Shown piece by piece: positions 43,245 through 52,383 of a stretch of DNA of 64,000 nt (the stretch's first letter is position 1; every line of letters begins with the position of its first letter). This stretch comes from Neobacillus vireti (GTDB taxonomy: Bacteria; Bacillota; Bacilli; Bacillales; Cytobacillaceae), in assembly GCF_001026695.1 (NCBI RefSeq), contig NZ_LDNB01000002.1, forward strand, positions 538,741-602,740, given 5' to 3'. Below the pieces are notes generated by a model. The model was not told where the DNA came from, made no database searches, and worked only from the letters and a program-made list of their open reading frames with translations. The position numbers and the translations under genes were made by a program.

Positions 43245-44024
43245 ATGTCAGCAGTTAATACGGTACTTAATGATGGCGTTTATGAAATAGAACTTAATCG
43301 TCCTAATCTGCTTAATGCACTAAATTTAGAGTTACTTTCGGGTTTAGTAGAAGCAGTTAGAGAGGCAAAGAGTAATTCAGCTATTCGCTCAGTTTTATTA
43401 TATGGAAGCGGAAAAGGATTCTGTTCAGGTGGAGATTTGAAGGATTTTGGAATTGACAGTTCAAATCCAGTAGAAGTAAAAGAATTCTTGCAAAAGGGTC
43501 ACGAAGCAATTACGGGCCTCTATAATATGGAAAAACCCGTGGTGGCGTCTGTGCATGGTCCAGCAGTTGGTGCAGGGTGTAATTTAAGTTTTGCCTGTGA
43601 TTTAATCGTTGCAGATGAAACCGCTGTCTTTTCAGAAATATTTGCAAAGGTGGGAGCCATTCCGGATTTGGGGGGATTATATTTCCTTCCACAAAAAATT
43701 GGGATGCATAAAGCAGCCGAGCTCATTTTTACAGGAAAAAAGATTAATAGTATTACAGCCTTGGAAAATGGGCTAATCAATGAGGTTGTACCAGAGGGAC
43801 AGGCTATAGAGAGGGGGAGGGATCTTGCACTTTTATTAGCTAATGGACCAACCAAGGCTATTGGAATTGCAAAGCGTATAATGCACCAATCCACACATTT
43901 GTCATTAGAAGATGTACTAGAACTGGAGGCATATGGGCAATCGGTTATTTTTCAAACAAAGGATTTTTCAGAGGGAAGAAAGGCATTTCAAGAAAAAAGG
44001 GAACCTAAATTTCTTGGGTATTAG
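43245..44024 (+). CDS. Enoyl-CoA hydratase/isomerase (crotonase) family protein 2, PaaG-like
   Basis: A 259-aa crotonase with the oxyanion motifs GSGKGFCSGGDLKDF and GPAVGAGCNLSFACD. The segment FAKVGAIPDLGGLYFLPQKIG, with Asp after the IP turn, follows the PaaG/isomerase pattern (FxxVGLIPDxGG) rather than the two-Glu hydratase pattern. A 2,3-enoyl-CoA isomerase or epoxyphenylacetyl-CoA isomerase-like activity is therefore the better guess. It lies 136 bp after the thiolase; I see no promoter in that space. Confidence 0.83.
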   Translation: MSAVNTVLNDGVYEIELNRPNLLNALNLELLSGLVEAVREAKSNSAIRSVLLYGSGKGFCSGGDLKDFGIDSSNPVEVKEFLQKGHEAITGLYNMEKPVVASVHGPAVGAGCNLSFACDLIVADETAVFSEIFAKVGAIPDLGGLYFLPQKIGMHKAAELIFTGKKINSITALENGLINEVVPEGQAIERGRDLALLLANGPTKAIGIAKRIMHQSTHLSLEDVLELEAYGQSVIFQTKDFSEGRKAFQEKREPKFLGY

Positions 44025-44094
44025 GGCTAAAGTATAGTTGAAGTAATAGAAGGTTTGAAAATTATTGAATGGCCAATATTAGAGGGGGATTAAT

Positions 44095-45675
44095 ATGAAG
44101 GTGAATTTTGGTAGATTGATGCTTCAACAGGCTAAACATTGGCAAGATCGTATTGCCCTAGTCAATATTGAAAGAAATCGCAGTTTTACTTTTAAAGAGC
44201 TACATCTTCTCACTAATAGAATTTGCAATATGATGAAAAACCAATTTGGATTAACTGCAGGGGATGTCTTTGCCTGTTTATTAGAAAACGACAACAACAG
44301 TTTATTTACCCATTGGATGTGGAAAGGCGAAGCAAGTGCGGTCTGGTTGAATTATCGAGACTCATTCGAAGAACATATGTATCAAATAGACTACTTGAGT
44401 CCAAAGGTTATCTTTGTAGAAAGAGTGTTACTCAGCAAAAGCGAATACTATGAAGCCCTTAGAGCCCGGGGGATTGAGATTATCGTTATGGATCAACCGG
44501 CAAGCGAGCAGAACGGTGTACATTATTTCTGGGATTTAATAAGGGGCGAAAGTGACGCTGAGACCAATGTAGAGTATGAACTGGACGAACATATAGTTCT
44601 TTATCGTTTTACTGGTGGAACGACGGGTAGAGGAAAATGTGCTATGTATACACTGAAAAATATGATGGCTGCCGTTTCCCAATCGATCTCTCATCCCGAA
44701 AATCTCTTTGACAATCATATGAAACTCCTCCATGTAGCACCTTTAAGTCATGGAACAGCGTTATTCGTATTACCGGTCTACTTTAAGGGAGGAACCAATT
44801 ACACTATTAATTTGCCAAATCCAGAGCATTTATGTGAAGCAATCCAGGATCATCAACTAACCTCTGCATTTGTAGTTCCAACATTATTATATAGACTTCT
44901 AGATCTTGGGCTAGAGAAAAAGTATAATCTCACCAGTTTGAATAAGGTATTCTATGGAGCAGCACCAATGAGTCCTGCAAAATTAGAAAGTCTGCAAAAT
45001 AAATTGGGCAATATTTTTATTCAAGTATACGGCTCAACCGAGGCCTGGCCTCTAGTAATGGTTTTAGGTAAAAAAGACCATGTTATCGAAACAGAACAGG
45101 ATCGTAAAAGAATTTCATCCACTGGAAGACCGTTATGTGGTGTAGAAATGGGGATCTTTGATGAAGAGGGAAATGAGGTTCCTGTTGGCGGGATTGGTGA
45201 GATTTGGATCAGAAGCGAGTCGGTAATAAAAGGTTACTATAAAGCGCCTGAAGAAACAGACGCTGGTTTTTCAAATGGATTTTGGAAATCTGGAGATATG
45301 GGCTTTGTAGATGCGGATGGGTATTTTTATATAGTTGACCGAAAGAAGGATATGATCATAACCGGTGGTTTTAATGTCTATGCCATTGAAGTTGAAAATG
45401 CCCTCAATGCTAACCCAGCAGTACAGCAAAGTGCCGTTGTTGGTATCCCTCACGAGGAATGGGGAGAAGCTGTTCATGCCGAAGTAGTAATTAACGAGGG
45501 TATGAAAATTACAAAAGAAGAGTTGATTGAATTTACTTTACAAAAGATAGGGAAATACAAGGCTCCAAAATCCGTCAGATTCGTTGATGAGCTTCCAACG
45601 ACTGCCGTTGGAAAGATTTTACGTAGATCCGTAAGGGAGCGATATTGGCAGGGGCAAACAAGAAAGGTACATTAA
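44095..45675 (+). CDS. AMP-binding acyl-CoA synthetase
   Basis: A 526-aa adenylate-forming ligase of the long-chain/aromatic acyl-CoA synthetase class. The P-loop is YRFTGGTTGRGKC (variant of the TSGTTGxPK core), then VYGSTEAWP, GDMGFVDADGYFYIVDRKKDMI hinge region and the C-terminal catalytic Lys in TAVGKILRRS. It would activate the carboxylic acid substrate of the pathway to its CoA thioester. It lies 70 bp after the crotonase with AGGGGG upstream. Confidence 0.9.
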   Translation: MKVNFGRLMLQQAKHWQDRIALVNIERNRSFTFKELHLLTNRICNMMKNQFGLTAGDVFACLLENDNNSLFTHWMWKGEASAVWLNYRDSFEEHMYQIDYLSPKVIFVERVLLSKSEYYEALRARGIEIIVMDQPASEQNGVHYFWDLIRGESDAETNVEYELDEHIVLYRFTGGTTGRGKCAMYTLKNMMAAVSQSISHPENLFDNHMKLLHVAPLSHGTALFVLPVYFKGGTNYTINLPNPEHLCEAIQDHQLTSAFVVPTLLYRLLDLGLEKKYNLTSLNKVFYGAAPMSPAKLESLQNKLGNIFIQVYGSTEAWPLVMVLGKKDHVIETEQDRKRISSTGRPLCGVEMGIFDEEGNEVPVGGIGEIWIRSESVIKGYYKAPEETDAGFSNGFWKSGDMGFVDADGYFYIVDRKKDMIITGGFNVYAIEVENALNANPAVQQSAVVGIPHEEWGEAVHAEVVINEGMKITKEELIEFTLQKIGKYKAPKSVRFVDELPTTAVGKILRRSVRERYWQGQTRKVH

Positions 45676-45812
45676 GTTCCCCACCTGGAACTGAATAGGA
45701 ATTGGAGATTGAAGTAGTTCCAGTTATATTATTCGATCATAATAATCCAATTAGTAAGGCAGTCTAAATCTGTATATCTTTATAATGGTATGAAATAAAA
45801 GGGGGTTCCTTC

Positions 45813-46817
45813 ATGAAAGCAATTATATTGAAAGAAAAAGGAGGCCCTGAAAAACTTCGCTATGAAGAAGTTGAATCGCCGGCACCTAAAGCAGGCGAGG
45901 TTCTAGTGAAATTGAAATATGCTGCATTGAACCGCAGGGATGTGTTTATCACATACGGCAAATATCCCGGTGTGAAACTTCCTTCTATTTTAGGATCAGA
46001 TGGAGCTGGAGTTATTGCTGCCATCGGAGAAAACGTCGATAACTTTAAGATCGGAAGCGAGGTTGTCATTAATCCTGGATTAAGCTGGGGTGAAGATGAT
46101 CGAATTTCAAATTCTGATTTTAATGTTCTAGGCATGCCGACAGATGGAACGTATGCCGAATATGTTGTTGCACCCTCAGAAAACATCTTTCCGAAGCCGG
46201 AATATTTAACATGGGAAGAAGCTGCAGCACTACCACTTGCAGGATTAACAGCATATCGTGCACTTATTTCAAAAGGTGAAGTGCAAAAAGGTGAAACAGT
46301 CGTGATCCCAGGAATAGGAGGCGGAGTTGCCCTTTATTTGCTGCAAATGGCCGTTGCAAAAGGAGCAAACGTTTTTGTCACATCAAGCAGCGATGAGAAA
46401 ATTGAAAGAGCAAAACAGCTTGGAGCATTAGGGGGATTCAACTATCGCTCCGAAAATTGGGTAAAACAAATGCGAAAAACGATTGGGGCTGCCGATTTGA
46501 TTGTTGATGGTGTTGGCGGATCAGGGTTTAATGATCTTATTTACTTAGCTGCTCAAGGTGGACGTATCGTAACGTTCGGGGCAACAAACGGTCCTGTCTC
46601 TGAATTTATTCTTCCGAGAATTTTCTTTAAAGATATGGATATTAGGGGAACTGCATTGGGGAGCCCCCGAGAATTCACTCAAATGCTGAAGTTTGTTAAC
46701 GAACATCGGCTTCATCCGGTCATTGATCGCTCATTCTCATTGGAACAAACAGTGGAAGCGCAGCTTTACATGAATAATGGAAACAATTTCGGAAAAATTA
46801 CGTTAGAGATTGATTAA
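45813..46817 (+). CDS. MDR/zinc-type alcohol dehydrogenase-like oxidoreductase
   Basis: A 334-aa medium-chain dehydrogenase/reductase. It has LGSDGAGVIAAIGENV at the catalytic-domain turn, GTYAEYVVAP, and a Rossmann motif GIGGGVALYLLQMA. The Cys/His catalytic zinc ligands typical of ADH are not evident, so it is probably an NAD(P)H enone/quinone reductase of the YogA type. It could reduce unsaturated carbonyl intermediates. AAAGGGGGTTCC precedes ATG. Confidence 0.8.
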   Translation: MKAIILKEKGGPEKLRYEEVESPAPKAGEVLVKLKYAALNRRDVFITYGKYPGVKLPSILGSDGAGVIAAIGENVDNFKIGSEVVINPGLSWGEDDRISNSDFNVLGMPTDGTYAEYVVAPSENIFPKPEYLTWEEAAALPLAGLTAYRALISKGEVQKGETVVIPGIGGGVALYLLQMAVAKGANVFVTSSSDEKIERAKQLGALGGFNYRSENWVKQMRKTIGAADLIVDGVGGSGFNDLIYLAAQGGRIVTFGATNGPVSEFILPRIFFKDMDIRGTALGSPREFTQMLKFVNEHRLHPVIDRSFSLEQTVEAQLYMNNGNNFGKITLEID

Positions 46818-46835
46818 GTGGGGTTGGGTGCAAAG

Positions 46836-46867
46836 GGAGTGGACTAAATTTCGAAGACGTCCACTCC
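46836..46867. terminator. Inverted repeat after the MDR gene
   Basis: GGAGTGGAC pairs perfectly with GTCCACTCC over a 14-nt loop. The T-run is poor (TTCACG), so it is a weak terminator between the convergent genes. Confidence 0.5.
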
Positions 46868-46971
46868 TTCACGCAAGAGCAAAGAAAGCTCTCTGTTAAT
46901 CGGTTCGGATAGATTTGATTTTAATGGATATGACAATAGACTACCGACCTGATAGTAGGTAGCCTTTATCA

Positions 46972-47958
46972 TTACTTTTTTCCGATTTCCAATACCATTT
47001 TACCTTTTGCATTGCTGCTTAAAATCTGGATATGTGCATTGGCTGCTTCTTCAAGCGGCAGGATTGTTCCTACGAATGGCTGAAGTCCACCGTTCTTCAG
47101 TGCTGCTTCAACTGCAATCAGACTTTCATTAAATTCATCTAAAGGTGCATTCCAAACGGCCATTCCAAGGACATCGGCTTCTTTGGCCATTGTCAAGCGG
47201 GGATTGAAATCCAATGATCCACGGTTGCCTATTACGACCACCCGGCCGAACTTGTTGATCAGCTTTAGGTCCTCTTCTAGATTGACATTGGCCAGCATTT
47301 CAATGACAACATCAACGCCAGCACCGTTTGTAATGGAAGGGATTGCTTCTAAATAACCAGACTGATTGTGGTTAAGGACGGCGTCAGCACCAGATTTTCT
47401 TACGATATCCATGCTTTCTTCTGTGCCGGCAGTTCCGATTACTTTCGCACCTGCATATTTAGCCAGTTGTACAGCTAAGGTACCTACACCGCCGGAAGCC
47501 CCATGGACCAATACTGTTTCTCCCGGTTTTAAATGTGCCCGGTGAAAAAGGGCACGATAGGCAGCAGTGACAGGAATGCCAAGTGCTGCTCCCTGCTCAA
47601 AGCTTACTGATTCGGGCAATTTATGTACGGCTTCCACATCACAAACCACTTTTTCCGCATATGTTCCTGTTTTTCTTTTTGCCATTGTGGATGCGACAAA
47701 TACCCGATCGCCTGCCTCGAGCCTAGTGACACCCGGACCAACTTCATCCACTACACCAGCACCATCAAATCCAGAGATATAGGGCATGTCCGGTGAGAAA
47801 AAGGCATAACCTCCTGCGCGTATATAAGCTTCTGCTGGATTGACGCCGGCATGATAAAGCCTTACCCGCACTTCGTTTTCTGCCGGTGCCGGTTCGTTAA
47901 CTTCTACTAGTTTTAACACTTCAGGTTCCCCAAAGGACGACATTTGAATAGCTTTCAT
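46972..47958 (-). CDS. NADPH:quinone reductase-like MDR protein
   Basis: A 328-aa zeta-crystallin-type MDR protein: GVNPAEAYIRAGGY, GFDGAGVVDEVG, the NADPH motif VLVHGASGGVGTLAVQLAKYAGAKVIGTAG and a C-terminal HIQILSSNAKGKMVLEIG. It lacks zinc ligands. It probably reduces quinones or enones with NADPH. It is transcribed against the preceding gene, so it is not part of that operon; its GC content is slightly higher than its neighbours. Confidence 0.85.
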   Translation of the reverse strand: MKAIQMSSFGEPEVLKLVEVNEPAPAENEVRVRLYHAGVNPAEAYIRAGGYAFFSPDMPYISGFDGAGVVDEVGPGVTRLEAGDRVFVASTMAKRKTGTYAEKVVCDVEAVHKLPESVSFEQGAALGIPVTAAYRALFHRAHLKPGETVLVHGASGGVGTLAVQLAKYAGAKVIGTAGTEESMDIVRKSGADAVLNHNQSGYLEAIPSITNGAGVDVVIEMLANVNLEEDLKLINKFGRVVVIGNRGSLDFNPRLTMAKEADVLGMAVWNAPLDEFNESLIAVEAALKNGGLQPFVGTILPLEEAANAHIQILSSNAKGKMVLEIGKK

Positions 47959-48105
47959 TCGGCTTCCCCCTGTTTAAAGTAAAATCACAACTTCTTTATG
48001 ATAGACTATCTCCTTGTGCAAAAAAACCTTTTTGGGAAAAATTAAGACCGATATATCTGTTTATAGAAATAAAGCCCCCGTTCCAAATAAAAAGTGGCAA
48101 ATTTT

Positions 48106-48309
48106 TTAATTTCGACGTACTGGTCCTGCTAGTGGGACAGCAAAAGCTGATAGAGGATGTAATGTAGTTCCGATTGTAGTATATCCAGCAACATGAGTGA
48201 TACGTTGAGCTATACCAGCTCCACTACCAATTTGTAAAACTCCAGCATTGGCGATTATGCCAATTTTCAAAAAACGTATATCAAATGTTTGTTTAATATG
48301 TTTATCCAT
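48106..48309 (-). CDS. GerPB-like spore germination protein
   Basis: A 67-aa protein starting MDKHIKQTFDIRFLKIG, with VLQIGSGAGI in the middle. This pattern (QT/SI-x-I near the start, then SSxLQIGSAG-like turn) resembles GerPB, a small inner-coat protein that helps germinants cross the coat. It is shorter than some GerPB proteins and no other gerP genes are next to it, so the match is tentative. ATG 48309 follows GAGGTGAA; a GTG at 48318 is an alternative. Confidence 0.55.
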   Translation of the reverse strand: MDKHIKQTFDIRFLKIGIIANAGVLQIGSGAGIAQRITHVAGYTTIGTTLHPLSAFAVPLAGPVRRN

Positions 48310-48415
48310 TTCATTCACCTCATATTAATATATGATCAAAAGTTAGGTTCATTCCTGATAATATTAATAATGCCAAAAAGAAACTAGAAATTAACTTATA
48401 TTGCGAGGTGAAAAG

Positions 48416-48694
48416 GGTTGGTTAGCTTATGGTAACAACTGGTACTATTTAGACTGAAATGGAGTAATGAAAACTGGTTGGATAAATCACGGAAACAAGT
48501 TTTATTACCTTAAAACACCGGTGATATGTAAATAGGTTGGGAACGCGTTTCTGGTCTGTGGTCAATGGTATGAAGCTGAAGAGTCATGGGATTGACCATG
48601 CCATGGTTCCCGTTATTCTTTTGAAGGTGATGTGATTGATGGTCTCGGTTTTCATGGATTAAATAAATTGATGCCAACACTAGGATTAATTTGA
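48416..48694 (+). pseudogene. Decayed cell-wall-binding repeat protein (C-terminal fragment)
   Basis: One frame from 48416 reads GWLAYGNNWYYLD, stop, NGVMKTGWINHGNKFYYLK, then two more in-frame stops and a final SFEGDVIDGLGFHGLNKLM segment ending at TGA 48692-48694. The first two blocks are two typical aromatic-rich choline-binding-type repeats (GW-x-x-x-G-x-WYYL). Three internal stops (TGA, TAG, TGA) and the lack of a start show a broken remnant of a larger surface protein. The rest of the gap (48310-48893) has no gene I can support. Confidence 0.7.
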
Positions 48695-48893
48695 AAAACC
48701 GGAGAGAATCTATGATACAGGCATTAGGAAGCAGCACCAATAAAGGGCTAAAAAGAATAATATTTAGATATTTAAAAATAGGGCTTAGTTAAATTGATTA
48801 AGTACATGGCCTCCTGCATACACTATGATTAGTCTTAGCCGGACCGCTATATCCCTAAAGATACTTTATGTGGAAAAAATGCACAAAGACATG

Positions 48894-48927
48894 AAAAAGC
48901 CCTCTTAAAACCAGGAGGGCTTTTTCA
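48894..48927. terminator. Bidirectional terminator
   Basis: AAAAAGCCCTC pairs with GAGGGCTTTTT over a 10-nt loop; it works in both directions and closes the - strand YjcZ-like gene. Confidence 0.85.
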
Positions 48928-48950
48928 AACAAAACAATCAGAGACCTAAT

Positions 48951-49097
48951 TTAATAAAAAACTGTTGCTCCAATAATGATTAATAAGATGAACAATACAA
49001 CGATTAAGGCGAAACCTCCGCCGTAACCATAGCCAGCACCGTAACCATAACCGTAACCTCCGAAGCCGCATCCACAGCCACCCCAGCCGAATCCCAT
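48951..49097 (-). CDS. YjcZ family sporulation micro-protein (48 aa)
   Basis: The - strand reads [18 protein letters not shown], more Gly/Tyr repeats, then one hydrophobic helix [20 protein letters not shown]. Gly-rich head plus a single C-terminal helix with the [11 protein letters not shown] core is the YjcZ family hallmark; members are made during sporulation. It has TAGAGGATT-type sequence (reverse of AATCCTCCA, GGAGGATT) as ribosome-binding site. Two relatives are in the window. Confidence 0.85.
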   Translation of the reverse strand: MGFGWGGCGCGFGGYGYGYGAGYGYGGGFALIVVLFILLIIIGATVFY

Positions 49098-49135
49098 AGA
49101 TAATCCTCCATTCAAGATATTATTTTAGTTACTCA

Positions 49136-49249
49136 TTAATACCAACCACCATAGCCGCCTCCCAAAAAGGAAGCTCCTATAATGATAAGTAGGATGAACA
49201 ATACAACAACCAATGCAAATCCATTACCGTATCCTGCTCCATCACCCAT
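49136..49249 (-). CDS. YjcZ family sporulation micro-protein (37 aa)
   Basis: The product [10 protein letters not shown] followed by the helix [18 protein letters not shown] and GGGYGGWY is a short YjcZ protein. The frame is open to 49399, but ATG 49249 is preceded by TGGGAGGAGGG and gives the family N-terminus. It is 38 bp upstream of the other YjcZ gene on the same strand, so they are likely co-transcribed. Confidence 0.85.
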   Translation of the reverse strand: MGDGAGYGNGFALVVVLFILLIIIGASFLGGGYGGWY

Positions 49250-49574
49250 GTGTAAACCCTCCTCCCATGTTACTCTTAACAAATTATGTGAAAAGAAAAA
49301 AGTTGGTAGGGCACCTGTCCCAAAAGAAATTGCCATGCGTATTTTTTTTGAAGACGTAATATAAAGGATAACATTACAAATATTTAATGATAAAAACAAA
49401 GAGGGGTAACAGAAATTGACGGACTCTATTTTCTTGGCTTGGGTATGGCAGCACCGTAGGGGATCGGCACTACTTTTTGGGATTGGGGAAGACGCGGTGT
49501 ATCTTTATAAATGCATGACAAAGAAAGACTAAAAATCTCAATTCGCCATCTGCTGTTTTTTGCCTAGGCAATTT

Positions 49575-49649
49575 TGCGGGAAACTGAAAGATTATTGCGT
49601 GAGGTTACGTATTTTTTGCGGTTTTTAAAGACTACTTGAATTCTATGAT
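49575..49649 (+). promoter_or_regulatory. TGCGGT-box promoter of the DJ-1/PfpI gene
   Basis: Boxes TGCGGG (49575), TGCGTG (49596) and TGCGGT (49617) are spaced by exactly 21 bp. A -10 TATGAT (49644-49649) begins 27 bp after the start of the last box, so that box covers the -35 position. An ATGATA/TATCAT inverted repeat (49645-49662) overlaps the -10. The same arrangement occurs at 54602 and 55100. The remaining gap from 49250 has no gene. Confidence 0.7.
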
Positions 49650-49692
49650 AGGAACGTATCATTTAATATGTATTAGTGTGGGGAGGATTATT

Positions 49693-50355
49693 ATGAAAAA
49701 ACAATGGAATGTAGGTATATTGCTTTTTGAGGATGTAGATGTTCTAGATTATGCTGGACCGTTTGAAGTATTTTCTCTTACCGTATTTGAAGATGACAAA
49801 GTTTCTAAAATGTTAACAAAAGGCTTAACTATTGAGGAAAAACCATTTATTGTTAAAACGATTTCTCAAAATGGGGGAATCATATCATCTCATAATGGCC
49901 TTAAGGTCCAACCTGATTATGGCTTTCAGAGCAAAGATTTTAAAATAGATATTTTAATTGTTTCTGGCGGGCCGTTATATTCCATCCATAAATGTGTTGA
50001 AAATAAAGAGTTAATCAAGTGGATTTCGGATTTCTACGTGTCAGGCGGCATCGTTGCGTCTGTTTGCTCAGGTGCAGTCATTTTGGCCGAGGCAGGGGTT
50101 CTATCTGGAAAGAAAGCAACCACCCACTTTCTAGCTTTGGATTACTTGAAGTCGAAATATCCAGATATTACGGTTGTATCAAAGGTGCGTTATGTCGATC
50201 AGGGAAATATTCTTACCTCTGCAGGTGTATCTGCTGGTATCGACATGTCACTGTATCTTGTTGGAAAACTATTGGGGGAAACGGCGGCTGAAAGGACGGC
50301 GGCTACTGAAGAATACCCATATGACTGGAAATTAAAGGCGGATATTGAAATTTAA
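49693..50355 (+). CDS. DJ-1/PfpI family protein
   Basis: A 220-aa single-domain protein of the DJ-1/PfpI (class I glutamine amidotransferase-like) superfamily. It has LFEDVDVLDYAGPFEVF at the start and the nucleophile-elbow ASVCSGAVILAEAG with a central Cys, then the His-containing ATTHFLALDYL. Relatives include isonitrile hydratases and stress proteases/glyoxalases, and the sensor half of GATase-AraC regulators. The frame opens at 49636; ATG 49693 follows GGGGAGG. It is preceded by the TGCGGT boxes shared with the signalling locus, suggesting joint control. Confidence 0.83.
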   Translation: MKKQWNVGILLFEDVDVLDYAGPFEVFSLTVFEDDKVSKMLTKGLTIEEKPFIVKTISQNGGIISSHNGLKVQPDYGFQSKDFKIDILIVSGGPLYSIHKCVENKELIKWISDFYVSGGIVASVCSGAVILAEAGVLSGKKATTHFLALDYLKSKYPDITVVSKVRYVDQGNILTSAGVSAGIDMSLYLVGKLLGETAAERTAATEEYPYDWKLKADIEI

Positions 50356-50580
50356 CTGTACCAACAAGCTGGAGGGGGTGACGAATTGCATCTCCTCCTT
50401 TATATATACTTGTAGTGGTTTAGTTTAAAACTGACCAGCCATTCGAGGGAAAAGACTCTTTTTCATATCCGACCGTTGAAACGAAAATGTACGAAATTGA
50501 ACGAACATTAATGTATTCAATTCTTAGTTCATCGTGTAAAATGGTAGATATAGGAAGGATTATCCAAAGGCGGTGAAAGT

Positions 50581-52059
50581 TTGGAAAATAAAACCTATAT
50601 GAACTGGGAATTTGAAACGATTGCAAAGCATACACTTGATATCCTTTTGATTGTTGACCACAATCAAATCGTACAGTTCGCTACACCTTCTGTCGAAACA
50701 ATTTTAGGCTATGGTCCAGAAGAATTTGTTGGGAGCAATGCATTTGACCCCCTTTCCCCGGAAGATCGGGACCGGTTGATGGCATCACATGAAGAAGCGA
50801 TCATGACTGGGAAACCAAGGATGGACGAATACCGCGTGTTTCATAAAAACGGTGAATTAAAATATTTTGAATCGCGGGTCATGCCGGTTCAAAACCATCC
50901 CGACAATCTTGTCGTAGTGTCGATAAGGGATGTTACATTGAGAAAAAAAATGGAATCAGAGCTTGAGCGCAGAAAGAACCGATATCAAGAACTGCAAAAT
51001 TCCTTGAAAAACTTCTCACAGGACTTATCTGGAGTTATGAAGGTGTCGGAGCTGAAAAGCAGACTGATACATGAGCTTAACACTGTAATCCCGGATTCTG
51101 CACCGCAATTGGTAAAACATAATCGGGAATCAGAAGTGCTGGAAGGGGAGTATCCTGTAAGTCTGGCAATTGTTTTGACAAATTTAACGGTGGGAAAACT
51201 AAGCTCTGAAAACGAGAAGTTTTATATTTTAATAGGTGACCGGAAGGAATTGGCTTATATTCTAACGATGAAATCCTCTTCCATCAAAGAATCAATGGAT
51301 TTGATTTGGCTGGAGACCTTGGTTCATTACACCGTTATGGTTTTTGAAAGCTTAAATGTGATTGAGAGTCTGATGAGTCAATTGGAGACTGCCATGCAAA
51401 AAAGTGAGAAACCACAGTGGATGTTAAGACTGTTGTTTAACTTATCCGAAAAACAAAGAATGAAATTATCTGGTGATTTACACGATACCGTCCTGCAGGA
51501 ACAATTGGCTCTATATCGAAACCTGGAATCGATTTTAAAGGAATACCAATTTGATAGTGAGGTAGACCGGCATCTTAAGGAAATTGTGCAAGGACTGTTG
51601 GACACGATTCATCAAATTAGAATGACCTGCAATGAGCTTCGGCCGCCGCTTTTAAGGGAAGCGGGCCTTATTAGTGCCTTAGAAAATTTATTTGATTATA
51701 CTCAGGTATCATCAACCTTTAAAATTATTTTTTCAGTTGAGAATACGGAAAACCTTGTGATTAATGAAGAAGAAACTATTGGAATTTACCGTATTATTCA
51801 AGAGCTCCTTAATAATGCCGCTAAACACTCCCAAGCTAGTAATTTGCATTTTCATCTAATCAGAACGGATGAATGTATTCATCTTCACTATTTGGATGAC
51901 GGCGTCGGCTTTGCTGCTGAAAAATTGACTCCGTCCTTTAAAAGTATGGGGCTCTCTGGTATGAGAGAACGGATCCAAAGCCTTAATGGAACTATAGATT
52001 TTGCCTCACAGCCTGGAAAGGGCCTAAGTGTGAAGATGCAGATACCGCTTAGTGTTTAA
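50581..52059 (+). CDS. PAS-domain sensor histidine kinase, NarL/ComP class (kinase 1)
   Basis: A 492-aa soluble histidine kinase: PAS domain (about 12-120), a middle region, then a HisKA_3 domain with phospho-acceptor His301 in DLHDTVLQEQ, and an HATPase domain with N-box ELLNNAAKHS (Asn412), G1 box DDGVG (439-443) and G2 box GLSGMRER (457-464). No membrane helix is seen, so the signal is likely cytoplasmic. TTG start at 50581, 5 nt after GGCGGTGAA. It is about 36% or more similar by eye to kinase 2 at 52384 (an estimate). Terminator after. Confidence 0.92.
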   Translation: MENKTYMNWEFETIAKHTLDILLIVDHNQIVQFATPSVETILGYGPEEFVGSNAFDPLSPEDRDRLMASHEEAIMTGKPRMDEYRVFHKNGELKYFESRVMPVQNHPDNLVVVSIRDVTLRKKMESELERRKNRYQELQNSLKNFSQDLSGVMKVSELKSRLIHELNTVIPDSAPQLVKHNRESEVLEGEYPVSLAIVLTNLTVGKLSSENEKFYILIGDRKELAYILTMKSSSIKESMDLIWLETLVHYTVMVFESLNVIESLMSQLETAMQKSEKPQWMLRLLFNLSEKQRMKLSGDLHDTVLQEQLALYRNLESILKEYQFDSEVDRHLKEIVQGLLDTIHQIRMTCNELRPPLLREAGLISALENLFDYTQVSSTFKIIFSVENTENLVINEEETIGIYRIIQELLNNAAKHSQASNLHFHLIRTDECIHLHYLDDGVGFAAEKLTPSFKSMGLSGMRERIQSLNGTIDFASQPGKGLSVKMQIPLSV

Positions 52060-52100
52060 TTAAAATGAAATTTAAGTATCTTCCTTGCCATAATTATAGG

Positions 52101-52149
52101 AAAAGCCGATGATCCAAGTTGGAAAAGGATAATCGGCTTTTTTTTCTTT
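52101..52149 (+). terminator. Terminator after kinase 1
   Basis: AAAAGCCGATGATCC pairs with GGATAATCGGCTTTT (one-base offset), loop AAGTTGGAAAA, followed by TTTTTTCTTTT. Confidence 0.85.
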
Positions 52150-52185
52150 TGGGTCCTTCATCTTTATGGAAGCTACCAAAAACTT

Positions 52186-52239
52186 TGCGGTCTGATTCGA
52201 TTGATTTGCGGTTTGAAGTTAGCCTTTTGGCAGTATCCT
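52186..52239 (+). promoter_or_regulatory. TGCGGT-box promoter upstream of kinase 2 (P1)
   Basis: TGCGGT at 52186 and 52207 (21-bp spacing), with a -10-like TATCCT at 52234-52239, again 27 bp after the last box start. It lies 145 bp before the kinase 2 start codon. Confidence 0.6.
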
Positions 52240-52299
52240 AAAAATAGACCAAGTGGAAGAGGGAAAAAAACAAAAATCCAACCCACTGCACGTAAAGAG

Positions 52300-52351
52300 T
52301 GCCAAACACGCAAGAATTTTGCGGTTCGCATAAAGAAGTTTCAGTTAAACT
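52300..52351 (+). promoter_or_regulatory. Second TGCGGT-type promoter upstream of kinase 2 (P2)
   Basis: TGCCAA (52300, in an AAAGAGTGCC context like the box at 55121) and TGCGGT (52320) are 20 bp apart. A -10-like TAAACT at 52346-52351 is 26 bp after the second box. This is a weaker version of the same arrangement, close to the kinase 2 start at 52384. Confidence 0.4.
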
Positions 52352-52383
52352 ATGAATACGAGGAGAAAATAGGTGGTGCTTTT

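Noticed and set aside
10336..47958. Complete steroid degradation pathway
   Set aside because: HsaABCD-like and KstD-like proteins are present, but no KshA/KshB 9-alpha-hydroxylase and no HsaEFG-type lower pathway are seen; the substrate is left open.
48455..48457. In-frame TGA in the wall-repeat remnant as a possible selenocysteine codon
   Set aside because: The same frame also has a TAG and another TGA, lacks a start, and the position is an ordinary repeat residue, so it is decay.
52201..52383. 61-residue N-terminal extension of kinase 2
   Set aside because: It covers the promoter and TGCGGT boxes; the ATG at 52384 has a ribosome-binding site and aligns with kinase 1.
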